From the NCBI GenBank assembly GCA_014526335.1, contig JACTAT010000049.1, positions 2,044,258 to 2,108,257 on the forward strand: a DNA stretch of 64,000 nt. Reading direction: 5' to 3'. Shown piece after piece: positions 34,259 through 46,245 of this stretch. A program made the position numbers and the translations under genes. The notes under the pieces were generated by a model, which saw only the letters and a list, made by a program, of their open reading frames with translations, did no database searches and had not been told where the DNA came from. The DNA is from Chrysaora quinquecirrha. Its lineage: Eukaryota; Cnidaria; Scyphozoa; Semaeostomeae; Pelagiidae. Position 1 is the stretch's first letter, and each line of letters opens with the position of its first letter.

Positions 34259-34850
34259 TATGTAACGTAACTATAGGTAACCTCACTACCGTCCCTATAT
34301 CTAACGTCCCTATATGAAACGTAACTCTAGGTAACCTCTCTATCGTCCCTATATGTAACATCCCTATATGTAACGTAACTATAGGTTACCTCTCTACAGT
34401 CCCTATATGTGATGTCCCTATATGTAACGTAACTATAGGTTACCTCTCTACAGTCCCTATATGTAACGCCCCTATATGTAACGTAACTATAGGTAACCTC
34501 ACAACCGTCCCTATATGTAACTTCCCTATATGTAACGTAACTATATGTAACGTAACTATAGGTTACCTCTCTACCGCCCCTATATGTAACGTCCCTATAT
34601 GTAACGTCCCTATATGTAACCTAACTATAGGTTACCTCTCTACGGTCCCTATATGTGACATCCCTATATGTAACGTAACTATAGGTTACCTCTCTACAGT
34701 CCCTATATGTAACGTAACTATAGCTAACCTCAGTACCGTCCCTATATGTAACGTCCCTATAGGTAACGTAACTATAGGTAACCTCTCTACCGTCCCTATA
34801 TGTAACGTCCCTATATGTAACGTAACTATAGAAAACTTCCCTACTGTCTC
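34259..34850 (-). repeat. 54-bp minisatellite array, inverted arm
   Basis: About 10 units of the same repeat as 32650-33728, in reverse orientation (gtccctatatgtaacgtaac). It starts next to the metalloprotease frame. The two arrays and the unique 530-bp core together form an inverted repeat of about 2.2 kb. Confidence 0.95.
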
Positions 34851-34883
34851 TAATGCAGCTATTTAGATTTATTATCATCAGTG

Positions 34884-35415
34884 CTACCACCTTAATACAG
34901 GGTGCCTGAACCCCTGTTAAGCAGTCATTTCACATTAATACTTGTGCTATTTGATATAATACTTGTATCTATTATACGTGTGTATTTTATTTGATTAAAA
35001 TTACTGCAAATAAATTTTAAACACTGCCGCCACCTTAACACAGGTTGATGGAACCCCCTGGAACAGAAAATCAACAATGGAAGTGATTGCCTCTCGTTTT
35101 GCATTTCTCAGCGCTGCCACCTTAAGACATGTTGATGGAACCCCCTGGAACAGAAAATCAGCAATGGAAGTGATTGCCTCTCGTTTTGCATTGAAAAAAA
35201 ATAATTACTAAAAAAAAGTTGTTTCTCAGCTCTGCCACCTTAAGCCTTGTTGATGGAACCCCCTGGAACAGAAAAATCAACAATAGAAGTGATTGCCTCT
35301 CGTTTTGCATTGAAAAAAATAATTACTAAAAAAATTTGTTTCTCAGCCCTGCCACCTTAAGCCTTGTTGATGCAACCCCCTGGAACTTGGAACAGACATT
35401 TAACAATGGATACAA
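34884..35415 (+). repeat. 117-bp tandem repeat, 4 to 5 copies
   Basis: Units start ctgccaccttaa... and contain ttgatggaaccccctggaac and gattgcctctcgttttgcat. Starts lie near 34884 (partial), 35026, 35113, 35230 and 35347. The 35026 unit lacks about 30 bases of AT-rich spacer. Confidence 0.85.
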
Positions 35416-35478
35416 TGGACATTGTTACATGCATTTATTTCCATTTTAAAAAAATGACCGTTGCAGTGATTTTGATAG

Positions 35479-35545
35479 CGTCCCTATATGTAACGTCCCT
35501 GTATGTAACGTCCCCATATGTAACGTAAAGTTGCCAACCTTTACG
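35479..35545 (-). repeat. Short outlying run of the 54-bp satellite
   Basis: Three partial units (gtccctatatgtaacgtccc) lie after the 117-bp repeats in the same orientation as the 34259-34850 arm. They suggest the satellite-bearing structure once extended to here. Confidence 0.8.
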
Positions 35546-35727
35546 TTACATTTCTTCTTGTCGCAAGTTTATCGAAATTCAATTGTAAAACCCAAACAGG
35601 ATTTATTTACTGGTTCTTGATTTAACTTAAATATAGCTCTGTAGCCATGCCGAAAATGAAATATATTTATTATGTCTTGTTAAACTTCCAAAGGATTTTT
35701 TTTACTGTTTCCTTTTTTGATGACAGG

Positions 35728-36945
35728 TTGTCCAAAAATTTAGTGTTACAGCAAAAAAGCAAAGTAGAAGTGAAGAATGTCTGTGAGAGAATCCAGAAAG
35801 CATTAGGAGAAGCTGTACCAGCAAATGTGATTGGTAAGTTTTTTCGTGTTGTTTTTGGCTCGAGAGTGAAAAATTTTCAAGACAGCAAACGAGTAAGATG
35901 CTACTATGGTGTAAAGTTTTTGTATGAAGATGTTGATAGCAGGGATGAGGCAGGTGTAGAAATGGTGGTATCAAATTGTGAAGCACAAAATGAGATTGCA
36001 GTTGGCCAGAAAAAGGAGCAGTTGGATCAAACAAAGTTAGTGCCTGAAAGTGTCCGTTTTAGGAAAGCTGTAAATTTATATAGAAATGAACCGATGGAGA
36101 AAGAGAAGCTGCAGGTTACTCTAGAGAAAGAAAAACAGCTTTCAAAATACAGCAAAAGTCTGCAGTTGCCATCATCTATGTTCCTGGATAGTGATGAGTT
36201 ATTTGAGGTGCCTGATAGTAAAAATCATGCAGGTACCTTTGGGTCTTGCTGTCTATTTACATATAGGGGCATGGATGTTGCTGTCAAAGCATATCATGAG
36301 CTGGAGAGTTTTTCTGATGATGCAGTGCTCAGGGAGGCAAATGTGCTGCTTAATTTGCATGCTCACAGTGGGATCCCAAAGCTTCTCGATGTAATCATTG
36401 AAAGCAAGCCATACCGTCTTGTTACAAGTTTTCATGGCATTCACAGAAAATCCACAACAATCAGGGAAATTCTTAAGATTGAAACCAATGAAACTGTCGA
36501 TGCTGTGCCAAAGCACAAGGAAGACTGGTGGAAAGTCTTTGCAAGCCTTGCTGATGTTTTGCTGCATGTCCACACAACTGGATATGTGCATGGAGACATA
36601 AAGTCAGACAATGTTTTGGTAGAAGCTGGAATGTCTGCTGTCATTGTTGATTTTGGAAAAAGTGTTCTTTTCACAAAATCAAAATTAAACATAATCCCAT
36701 CTGCTGAAAGAGATGAATACAAATTAAAGTATCCATGGGTAGCTCCAGAAATTGTTAATGGTATCAAGCCACTGTCAAGGGAAAGTGATGTTTTTGCTTA
36801 TGGATGTCTTGTCAGCAAGGTTGTTAAAGCCTGTAAATTGAAAAGCAAGAGACTTCATGACAATATATCAAATACAGTTGTTCCTGATGCAGACAAAAGA
36901 ATTTGCCTCACTAGAATACAAAATATATTGTCTGGATATTTTTAA
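35728..36945 (+). CDS. Protein kinase-like protein (single long exon)
   Basis: A pyrimidine-rich acceptor (ttttttgatgacag) ends at 35727 and the following frame is open to a TAA at 36943-36945. The first roughly 150 residues hold a conserved-looking domain I cannot name (VKNVCERIQKALGEAVPANV, RVRCYYGVKFLYEDVD). They are followed by a kinase domain: loop GTFGSCC, VAVK with the ATP-binding Lys, a helix C Glu (AVLREANVLL), and catalytic HGDIKSDNVLV (HGD in place of HRD). DFG (VIVDFGK), APE (PWVAPEIVNG) and DVFAYG follow. All catalytic residues are present, so activity is plausible. The ORF of about 405 codons has no stops or shifts, unlike everything around it. Substrate is unknown. The first exon was not identified; the ATG at 35647 lies upstream of the acceptor. 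Confidence 0.75.
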   Translation: MSKNLVLQQKSKVEVKNVCERIQKALGEAVPANVIGKFFRVVFGSRVKNFQDSKRVRCYYGVKFLYEDVDSRDEAGVEMVVSNCEAQNEIAVGQKKEQLDQTKLVPESVRFRKAVNLYRNEPMEKEKLQVTLEKEKQLSKYSKSLQLPSSMFLDSDELFEVPDSKNHAGTFGSCCLFTYRGMDVAVKAYHELESFSDDAVLREANVLLNLHAHSGIPKLLDVIIESKPYRLVTSFHGIHRKSTTIREILKIETNETVDAVPKHKEDWWKVFASLADVLLHVHTTGYVHGDIKSDNVLVEAGMSAVIVDFGKSVLFTKSKLNIIPSAERDEYKLKYPWVAPEIVNGIKPLSRESDVFAYGCLVSKVVKACKLKSKRLHDNISNTVVPDADKRICLTRIQNILSGYF

Positions 36946-37855
36946 AAAGTATAGACTGCTTTTAAAGATTTTTAAATCCCAAAAAACCCCACACATGCTT
37001 TCTTATGATTATTTTTTCATAATCAGAAGAAAGCATTCTTGATTACATCTATGATACTGTAAATGATGAATCCAACATGCCCTTGCCTAAATTAAGGTGC
37101 CTATTCTGTATGCACAAACAGTATATTCTAAAAATTTACAAACTTTTGGCATCAGTTTCATTGGATACACCTGGTATGTCAAATATGGTGGAGCTATTCT
37201 AAAAGCATCATTATTGATGTTTTCATATGAACTCCCAAATATATTTCTAAAATAATCACAAAGGGTATTTGAATTGTTCATTTATGGTAGACAAAATCTG
37301 ACAAAAAGGGCAAGTTTACTGGTTGCAATAATCGATTTTTTGCTATCACTTAACAAAGTATATAATTGCCTTTGCTATCCAGAGCAATAAGATCCTTTTT
37401 GTTTAGGTTATACAGTATGGTTTAGACTGATAACGAAAATTACAGTTAATCCCATTAAGCTTAATCACAATAGTGCCCTAAATAGGTACTTTAGTTGCAG
37501 GGTTTGATATATATTCGTAATCTAACTTCCTTTACCAGAGGAGACATGCCCTAGTTCCAGAAATGTTTTACTTTGCTCAATTTAACATTAGAATTCGATT
37601 CTTATTCACTGAAAAATTGAAATATTCCCCTTTATGCCCTGAAGATGTTGCCAGGCAAATTTGTCACCAGCAAGAAACCTCACTGAGTTAAGATCAAGCC
37701 CCACGTCAAGGGTTTGCCCATTGCTTGAGTTTCCCTTTTTAAGCAGAAGGAACCCCACCAGTTCTTTGGCAACATTAAAACTGGGGGAAATCAAACTGCA
37801 ACCATTTTTTTTTTTAATGTTAAATGCTATTGACAACTGTAAAGTTGGTAGAATT
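36946..37855. other. Non-coding stretch
   Basis: Sequence between the kinase and the 68-bp minisatellite. I see no gene or repeat of note. Confidence 0.5.
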
Positions 37856-37861
37856 TAATTG

Positions 37862-38345
37862 CAAACTAATATCCAAAGATAAAGATATAATGCAATGACA
37901 GCAGCATTCAGTGATAACATTGTCGATCGAAGAGTAATATCCAAAGATAAAGATATAATGCAATGAAGCAGCATCCAGTGATAACATTGTCGATCGAAGA
38001 GCAATATCCAAAGATAAAGATATAATGCAATGACAGCAGCATCCAGTGATAACATTGTCGATCGAAGAGCAATATCCAAAGATAAAGATATAATGCAATG
38101 ACAGCAGCATCCAGTGATAACATTGTCGATCGAAGAGTAATATCCAAAGATAAAGATATAATGCAATGATAGCAGCATCCAGTGATAACGTTGTCGATTG
38201 AAGAGTAGTATCCAAAGATAAAGATATAATACAATGACAGCAGCATCCAGTGATAACATTGTCGATCGAAGAGTAATATCCAAAGATAAAGATATAATTC
38301 AATGACAGCAGCATCCAGTGATAACATTGTCAATTGAAGAGTAAT
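37862..38345. repeat. 68-bp minisatellite, about 7 copies
   Basis: The unit contains atatccaaagataaagatat, gcaatgacagcagcatccag and cattgtcgatcgaagag. Copies are over 95 percent alike, with one unit 1-2 bases shorter. The three minus-strand frames that stay open through it are repeat artefacts. Confidence 0.95.
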
Positions 38346-39255
38346 GTTCTTCTTCAGCAGCAACGATAAAGACAAGGGATGATGGTAGAATTCAGCAACA
38401 GTTCTTCTTCAGCAGCAACGATAAAGACAAGGGAATGATGGGAGAATTCAGCAACAGTTCTTCTTCAGCAGCAACGATAAAGACAAGGGATGATGGTAGA
38501 ATTCAGCAACAGTTCTTCTTCAGCAGCAACGATAAAGACAAGGGAATCAGGAGAAAATTCAGCAACAGTTCTTCTTCAGCAGCAACGATAAAGACAGGGG
38601 ATGATGGTAGAATTCAGCAACAGTTCATCTTCAGCAGCAACGATAAAGACAAGGGATGATGGTAAAATTCAGCAACAGTTTTTCTTCAGCAGCAACAATA
38701 AAGACAAGGGATGATGGTAGAATTCAGCAACAGTTCTTCTTCAGCAGCAACTATAAAGACAAGGGACTGAGGAGAAAATTCAGCAACAGTTCTTCTTCAG
38801 CAGCAACGATAAAGACAAGGGAATGAGGAGAAAATTCAGCAACAGTTCTTCTTCAGCAGCAACGATAAAGACAAGGGATGATGGTAGAATTCAGCAACAG
38901 TTCTTCTTCAGCAGCAATTATAAAGACAAGGGATGATGGTCGAATTCAGCAACAGTTCTTCTTCAGCAGCAACAATAAAGACAAGGGATGATGGTAGAAT
39001 TCAGCAACAGTTCTTCTTCAGCAGCAACGATAAAGACAAGGGATGATGGTAAAATTCAGCAACAGTTCTTCTTCAGCAGCAACGATAAAGACAAGGGATG
39101 ATGGTAAAATTCAGCAACAGTTCTTCTTCAGCAGCAACGATAAAGACAAGGGAATGAGGAGAAAATTCAGCAACAGTTCTTCTTCAGCAGCAACGATAAA
39201 GACAAGGGGAGGATGGTAAAATTCAGCAACAGTTCTTCTTCAGCAGCAATGATAA
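38346..39255. repeat. 55-bp minisatellite, about 16 copies
   Basis: The unit contains ttcagcaacagttcttcttc, agcagcaacgataaagacaa and gggatgatggtagaa. It follows the 68-bp array directly. Some units carry gaggagaa in place of gatggtagaa. Confidence 0.95.
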
Positions 39256-39601
39256 GATCTTCTATTGTAAGAAATGCACTTACTTTTGAATTATTTGAGG
39301 CTCTCCAAGCAAGAAAATTGTTGAGTTGATCTTTTGAAACTATTGCAAAGTGGTGGCCAATGATAAATTTATTACTCTTGTTCTTTAATTCTTCAAATAG
39401 ATACCTTCTTACATCTGAGTTCAAACCAAGGAGGATTATGTCTTGACCATAAAGCATTCTAAGAGTTTCTTCCTAAAAGGATAAAGTTGAATAGACTTGA
39501 ATGGGAAATAGTTTTACCCGATTGTCTTGTTTGAAAAGTAGTCTTTTCATGTCAAGGAAATATAGAGTTTCTTATTAGACAAAGGAGAAAGGAACCTATT
39601 A

Positions 39602-42056
39602 GACAGGTCTCTTCCGGCAAAATCGGAAAACTTTTCCAGTCAAACTTTTGAAAACGGAATCTAGGTTTTCAAACATGCTGAATTCGAATTTCACCTGGGG
39701 ACTTTTGAAATTTTGACCGGAAGTTGCATTTTTTGATGACGTCATAAACACGCGATTTCGGTAGTTTTTCGAGAATATAATCTCAAGCATTCCATTAAGT
39801 CGAATAATACATGCATATTCGCAGAGAGGGCAAACAGACCTTTCGATTGATATATAATTCTTTCATTTTAATGAACGTTGAATTTTCACTGATGACGTCA
39901 TCAGCTGCTACAGGCAACATGGTTACACTTTCCAAGTGCAGTGTAACTTTATCTAAGGATTGAAACAAGCAACGTAGACAAACTTTTGGGTGAAATATCC
40001 ATATATGACTGCAAAAGGGCAACACGACCTTGCCATTTCGAATTTTTCATATTTTTAAATACAGTATAATTTTTCCTATGTGACGTCATCAGATCTAAAG
40101 GCATTATAAGTAGTATGCGGTTCTATGTAGACAAGGAAACACAGATGGTTACCCGGGCCCTCCTTGAGAACTTTGATGCGAAAATAAGGTAAGAATGAAG
40201 GAATGTGAAATCTTGGAGTGCTGGAATTTTGGAATTGTGGAATGTGAATTGTGGAATGTGGAACGTTAAATAGGAAAATGTTGGTTGCCAAAAACATTCT
40301 TGTATTGTCTGTAATAATTCTATATAATAATAATAATAATATTTTATGTAATAATTTTATAAGATTTGTATCACCAAAAGGCTTTTTATAACTAAACTAA
40401 CCTTGGAACGTCCGTTGGAAGTTTGAAATTGTTTTTAATTATAAAGGCATTTTTTGGACAATGATTAGGAAAAATAGAAAAATATAATTTCGAAGACAGT
40501 AGATTCCGTAGAAACCCATTCCTCATTTAAACCCTTTAAAAGAATAACAAACAAACTTAGCAACTTTACACGTGTATGTATAGACTAGCCTAGGTATCCG
40601 TCAATGCCGAATTTTTTTCGGAAAATCATTGCTGACAGAATTTTGATACTAAAAAAATCAGAAAAGGAAGGGGTTTTAGGTAAAGTGATAATGTCACTAT
40701 AACCGTCACTTTCGCACTAAGGCAGACACTTTGGTTTGTTGATGAAATTATTCTCCAGCAACAAGAGCTTTTCTGTATGTGCTCCGTTCTCATTCAAATA
40801 ATGATTATTACAGGCGTTGATTAATTGACCTTGTCTTCAATTAGTTGTTTATATGTCCCATGTAGCAACAACTAGATCTAAATTTTGGACAAAGGTGAGT
40901 ACTGTAGTGTTTCTTTGGCAAAATATATAACAAACCCGCTTTTCTAAAAGTAGTCAGATGCCTTTTCTATGAAAATAAATAATTTAATTCAGACCAAACT
41001 TTAAACCTGATACAAATTGCTTCCCGTGCAGACTGTTAATTGCAGTTGCAGACTAGAAGAAATATGTTGTAGCAGCTACAAGATAGGAACGAAGGGATCA
41101 AAATATATTTGATAATGACTTTAAACAGTCTTTACTTGATATGGCTATATACTTTAGATCGGTATTCGACTAATTTCATTGCAGTTTGAAGCAAGAATCA
41201 CCCTTATACTGTATATGAATGTAAAACGTTCCCATCGCAATGTTCCATAATTTCAAGATTCCATAATTCAAAGGTTAGTTTAGTTATAAAAAGCCTTTAG
41301 GTGATACAAAACTTGCCATGTGAATCGCCATATAAAATTATTACAGACAATACAAGAATGTTTTTGGCAACCAACATTTTCCTATTCAACGTTCCACATT
41401 CCACAATTCACATTCCACAATTCCGAAATTCCAGCACTCCAAGATTCCACATTCCTTCATTCTTACCTTATTTTCGCATCAAAGTTCTCAAGGAGGGCCC
41501 GGGTAACCATCTGTGTTTCCTTGTCTACATAGAACCGCATACTACTTATAATGCCTTTAGATCTGATGACGTCACATAGGAAAAATTATACTGTATTTAA
41601 AAAATATGAAAAAATTCGAAATGGCAAGGTCGTGTTGCCCCTTTTGCAGTCATATATGGATATTTCACCCAAAAGTTTGTCTACGTTGCTTGTTTCAATC
41701 CTTAGATAAAGTTACACTGCACTTGGAAAGTGTTACCATGTTGCCTGTAGCAGCTGATGACGTCATCAGTGAAAATTCAACGTTCATTAAAATGAAAGAA
41801 TTATATATCAATCGAAAGGTCTGTTTGCCCTCTCTGCGAATATACATGTATTATTTGACTTAATGGAATGCTTGAGATTATATTCTCGAAAACTACCGAA
41901 ATCGCGTGTTTATGACGTCATCAAAAAAGGCAACTTCCGGTCAAAATTTCAAAAGTCCCCAGGTGAAATTCGAATTCAGCATGTTTGAAAACCTAGATTC
42001 CGTTTTCAAAAGTTTGACTGGAAAAGTTTTCCGATTTTGCCGGGAAGAGACCTGTC
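39602..42056. mobile_element. Foldback element with arms of about 800 bp
   Basis: 39602-40404 and 41272-42056 are inverted copies of each other with well over 90 percent identity. Outer ends read gacaggtctcttcc. A TA dinucleotide lies outside each end, and TAT can also be aligned, so a Tc1/mariner-like TA target is possible but not proven. The 870-bp centre has no open frame of interest. Within the arms a short phrase (ttccacattccacaattcac) is itself repetitive. The right end abuts the C-terminal end of the Ulp1-like frame at 42056. Confidence 0.85.
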
Positions 42057-42135
42057 TATATATTACCTCTCCACAGACTTGGACTTGATAGGTCTGCGTG
42101 AGTTCCACTGACAATGTGCCTGGCCAACATCTCTC
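42056..42135 (-). pseudogene. Ulp1-like protease, C-terminal piece left of the hAT insertion
   Basis: Continuing the Ulp1 frame across the duplicated catctctc gives MLARHIVSGTHADLSS and a stop at 42056-42058. The R-x-H...  helix is the usual last element of C48 proteases. This is the expected remainder after excluding the hAT element. Confidence 0.7.
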
Positions 42136-45100
42136 CAGTGGCGGAAATTGTGGGGGTTTGGGGGGGACAACTGCCCCCCAAACACAAATCTGTCGGAAAA
42201 TATGTGTTTTTGTCGGAAATTTTGAAGTTTTGTAAGTGAGAAGATTTTCTTGTTCACTACCAGTGATCTAAGGAAATTCGGAGGACGGGTCTTTCGGGTC
42301 TTTCTCAAAATAATTAGTCACAAAGGACAAAGCAATAAAAGCAATTAACAACCCAAGAATTTAGATTTTGATGGACTGCTTAGACAGACCAGACCCGATT
42401 TCATCAGTCTACTATTGTGGTTTAGTTTTCTTTTGTTTTGTTAAGGATTATTTTTGTTATCTTTATGGGTAATTAGTGTCGACGCCTACGTCAGAATGTC
42501 AATGGGTGTTGACATTTTAACTTCCTCGCCTAAGGTTCTTACATGGAAATAATGTCATATTCATCAGATTGTTCTGACTCAGCCTTTCATTCTACATGTG
42601 TCTGTCCGTGCTCAGTTGTTGGTCTGTTCTGTTCTTCGTTCTCAAAAGTAAAAAAGTTATATAATATACTAGGATATAATATAATGTAGAATGCCTCCTA
42701 AGCCAAAACGACAAAAAGTTCAATGCTTGGAGTGCTCAAGGACCTTCGACAGTGACTTTACATCACGACATAATGAGCGTTACCATAAAATAATGCTCAA
42801 TGAGAGAAAGCACATCAGGTACAAGATTGCTGGAGCCCCGGCGAACCCATTCTAGGTTGGTTTACGATTTTTATTTGTTTGTGTTTGAGTTTTCTAACTA
42901 TTTTTTTATTGCATTTTACATACGTTAGTAATATAAGAAACTCATTTGTATAAGAAATCTGTACCCGAAAAAAACAACTTTGTAAGAAACTAGCCCCTAG
43001 AATAGAAAACCGTAGTATACCTATCATCAGCTGCAAAGTAAAGAAACTGATAGAGATGGAAAACTGATAGAGACTGGTAGAGACGGTATGAGAAGGTAAT
43101 TTGACACTAGCTTGTGTGATACTTGTAAAGGCAAGTTAATCGTAAACAAAGTCCTTTCTTCTTCAGGTAAAAATTCAACCAGCCCTCTTAGTACCACCAG
43201 AGAAACTTTTGGCACCAGTATGTAGCTCTGAAAACAGAAAGCCTGAGCACGAGTTGTCTGAAAAACAGGATGTGCCTTTGAACAGTGAATCGGGGAATGT
43301 CAAAGAGAAAGAGGATAATACGCAAGAAGAGTTGAAACCATCTTCTCAAGAAAACAGCATGGTAGTATCGGTAAGAGGTACTTTGGTGTTTCAGTAATGA
43401 CTCAAGCCCATTACAACTTGTGAGAATTGCCTATAAATAGTGGCATAACTGTGACGAAAATTTTCGGGGTCTCTAGAACCTTGAAGACCTTGAAGCCTTA
43501 TACATAATTCTCGTAAGAAGTAGAGCGTAAAAAACAAATTTGTGCCGTGTGCCCTTTTTGGTCGGTTGGAAGTGCGCATGTACCAACCAGTGCATTACAC
43601 TTCTGAGATAATGAAATATATTTGTTGCATATACAAATGTAGTACAAATGTCGTTTCAGGAAAATATTTCTGCAGGGAAACATCAAGAGAAAAATTTCAA
43701 GCCACTAGTAAATACCAATGAGAAGTTCCCAACCGACCCTGCCTTGTACGAATATCGAGAAATTCAAAAAAATGAGAAGTTGCGAGAAGAACTGTGCCGT
43801 TTAGGACCTTGTCAGCCACATGAGTACGATCGTCAAGCCTTTGAAAGTAAGCTGGATAAATCAACTCGATCATTTCAAGACACGTGGTACCATGATGCCA
43901 AAAAGGGTGAAAGGAAAACTTCCAAAAACAAAAGAGACTGGCTTGTCTATTCTCCAAGGAAGGGGCGTATGTTTTGCTTTTGGTGTATGCTGTTTATTCC
44001 AGAAACGACACCATACTATGAAGATAACTGGACACAAGTTGGAGTTTCGAACTGGAAGAAGGGAATTCAGAAGATTAAAGAGCACGAGACTGCAGATATT
44101 CATTTAGAAGCAGCATTCAAATACTCCTACTTTATATCAGGACAAAACATCAAAACTTGCTTTTCCAAGAGTGCAAAATTGTTTATCAGAGAAATTATTG
44201 ATCTTGTTGCAAAGTATGACCTGGCACTCGCAAGACAATTAAAGGATAATCCAAAGTATGGTAATTACCTTACTCCAGCTTCCCAGAATGAAATGATTTA
44301 CAGTCTTGCAGAGGTTTTTGAGAAGGGAAATCAAAGAAGAAATCAAGGAAGCGAAGTTTCTTGCAATTTTAATAGATGAGTCTTCGGACGTGTCAAAGAC
44401 GGAGCAAGTCAGCTTTGTCTTTCGTTATGCTTTGCACGGTGAAATCTTGGAAACATTTCTCACTTATAAAGATGTGGTTTCAACCACAGGCAAATCTTTA
44501 TTTGACACCTTGCAGAACCTGCTTGATGAAAGTGATCTCAACATCAAAGATATAAGAGGTTTTGATACAGATGGAGCTGCGAATATGCTTGGTGAATACC
44601 GAGGGTTAAAATCCAGAGTTGGCGAGGTCAACCCTCTTGCAAAGAACGTACACTGTGCATGCCATGTTATCAACTTGATACTAGTACAGGCTTGTACAGG
44701 AAACGTTAAAATTAAAGTATTTTTTGCCAACTTGAAGGAATTATATGCATTTTCTGAGGCAAGTCCGAAGCGTCACGACCACCTCAAAAGAATTCAAAAA
44801 GAAATGTCCATCACACCTGTAAGGTCTTTGAAACGACATGCGAGCACGAGATGGGAATCACATAGCAAAGTTTTAGCAGATGTGAAAGCAACATACCCTG
44901 CAATTATAACAATGCTTGAAGAAGTCATTCAAGAAGAAAATTCTGCTGATGTTTAAACGAAAGCAAATGGACTTCTTAATTTTGCCAAAGAATTCCGAAT
45001 TCACGTTGATGACGGTGGTTTTTAGCGAAATACTGGAAATCACCAATATACTAAGTAAATCACTTCAAGCAAATGAAATTGATCTGAGTGAAGCATTTCT

Positions 45101-46237
45101 GCAAATAGACTCATGCATAAAAGAATTACAAGCATTAAGAAGTGATGCAAAGCTTGAAGGTTTTATTCAAAAAGCCACAGCACTCGCAAAGGAAGCAGAT
45201 ACGAAAACATGGTTTGCCGAAAAGAGAAACCGTAAAAGAAAGCGACATTTTGACGAATTGGCATCTGATGAAAACCCAACCGACCCAAAAGTGGCCTTCA
45301 AGAAAGATGTGTACTTTTTCGCATTGGATATCATAAAACAGCAGATGTCGGACCGGTTTGACAAACATAGAGACCTGCTTGCATCATTCCAATGCTTGAC
45401 GCCTGACAGTCTTCTTAATAAGACAGCAGCTGAAAACAAGGGCAGATTGGAAATAATATTGAGGGAGTATGGAACAAGAAATGGTTCCGGGGATATTTGT
45501 GATGAAGATGATGAAATTTACCGCGAATATTCCATTTTTCAAACGAGATTTAAGGAAAGTAATGGTGTTCAAATTCCAAAGAAAGTTCGTTATGCTGTTC
45601 AAAAGAAGAAGCGGAAGATATTTAAATGGAAAGAGCAGCAATGTCTTTGCAAGTTGCCAAAGGATGTTTTCGAATTTCTATTCACATCAAAGCTCTACAA
45701 AACACTACCAAACCTTTACAAATTGTATCAGCTCTTTTTGACCATACCTGTAACAACAGCTGAAACAGAGCGGTCATTTTCCAAGCTCAAGCTCATCAAA
45801 ACTCACCAGAGATCAACAATGAAACATCAGCGAACAAATGACCTGGCTGTTATATCCATCGAACGACAAAGATCTATTCAGATTGGCCAGGCCCTTGATA
45901 TATTTGCATCGATGAAAGATAGAAGGAAAGATTTCATTTTATAGAGGCAAATGAAAAGAACAGCATACATAATACTAGCGTTTTTTCTTTTGTTCATATG
46001 AAATATTTTCGATATTGCGCAGTCACTTAAATGTATCTTTGCTTGTCACACATGCAACAATCAAATTGAACAATGGTTCAATTATTATTTCTGACTGGGT
46101 GCATTGTTCTTTTATTGCGTGTTAGGATAGGTCGAAAGCAAATAGCAGTTTTGCCACGTTACCTTTTTTACCAGAAAATTTTGTCGGAAAAATTCAGCTA
46201 TTTGCCCCCCCAAGAAATTTTTGAATTTCCGCCACTG
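42136..46237 (+). mobile_element. hAT transposon, full length, 8-bp target duplication
   Basis: The ends are cagtggcggaaatt on the left (42136) and its complement aatttccgccactg on the right (46237). G-rich sub-terminal stretches and gtcggaaa motifs lie at both ends. The octamer catctctc occurs immediately outside each end (42128-42135 and 46238-46245), a perfect hAT target duplication. The 4.1-kb element carries one multi-exon transposase gene on the plus strand. It inserted into the reading frame of a Ulp1-type protease. Confidence 0.95.
42690..45944 (+). pseudogene. hAT transposase (ZMYM/DUF4371 type)
   Basis: A candidate first exon at about 42690-42831 (ATG) has a zinc-finger pattern, CLECSRTF...H. 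An Asp/Glu-rich exon spans 43167-43370, with an AG acceptor before it and GTAAGA after it. The main exon starts at 43660 after tcgtttcag. It has a TTF-type zinc finger near the start (GRMFCFWCMLF, H near ETADIH). The DDE/RNase H-like core follows (AILIDESSDVSK, GFDTDGAANM, NVHCACHVINL). The hAT C-terminal dimerisation domain ends it (YQLFLTIPVTTAETERSFS). The frame shifts near 44325 (a T run) and near 44990, and a TAA lies at 44954-44956, so this copy is inactive. Phases of the first two exons do not join cleanly, so exon 1 is tentative. Confidence 0.88.
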
Positions 46238-46245
46238 CATCTCTC

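Noticed and set aside
37820..38375. Three overlapping minus-strand ORFs with repeated LYLYLWIL-like hydrophobic segments
   Set aside because: All three frames of the 68-bp minisatellite are open. The apparent membrane segments are a by-product.
38346..39255. CRISPR-like regular array
   Set aside because: There are no unique spacers. The units are contiguous tandem repeats in an animal genome.
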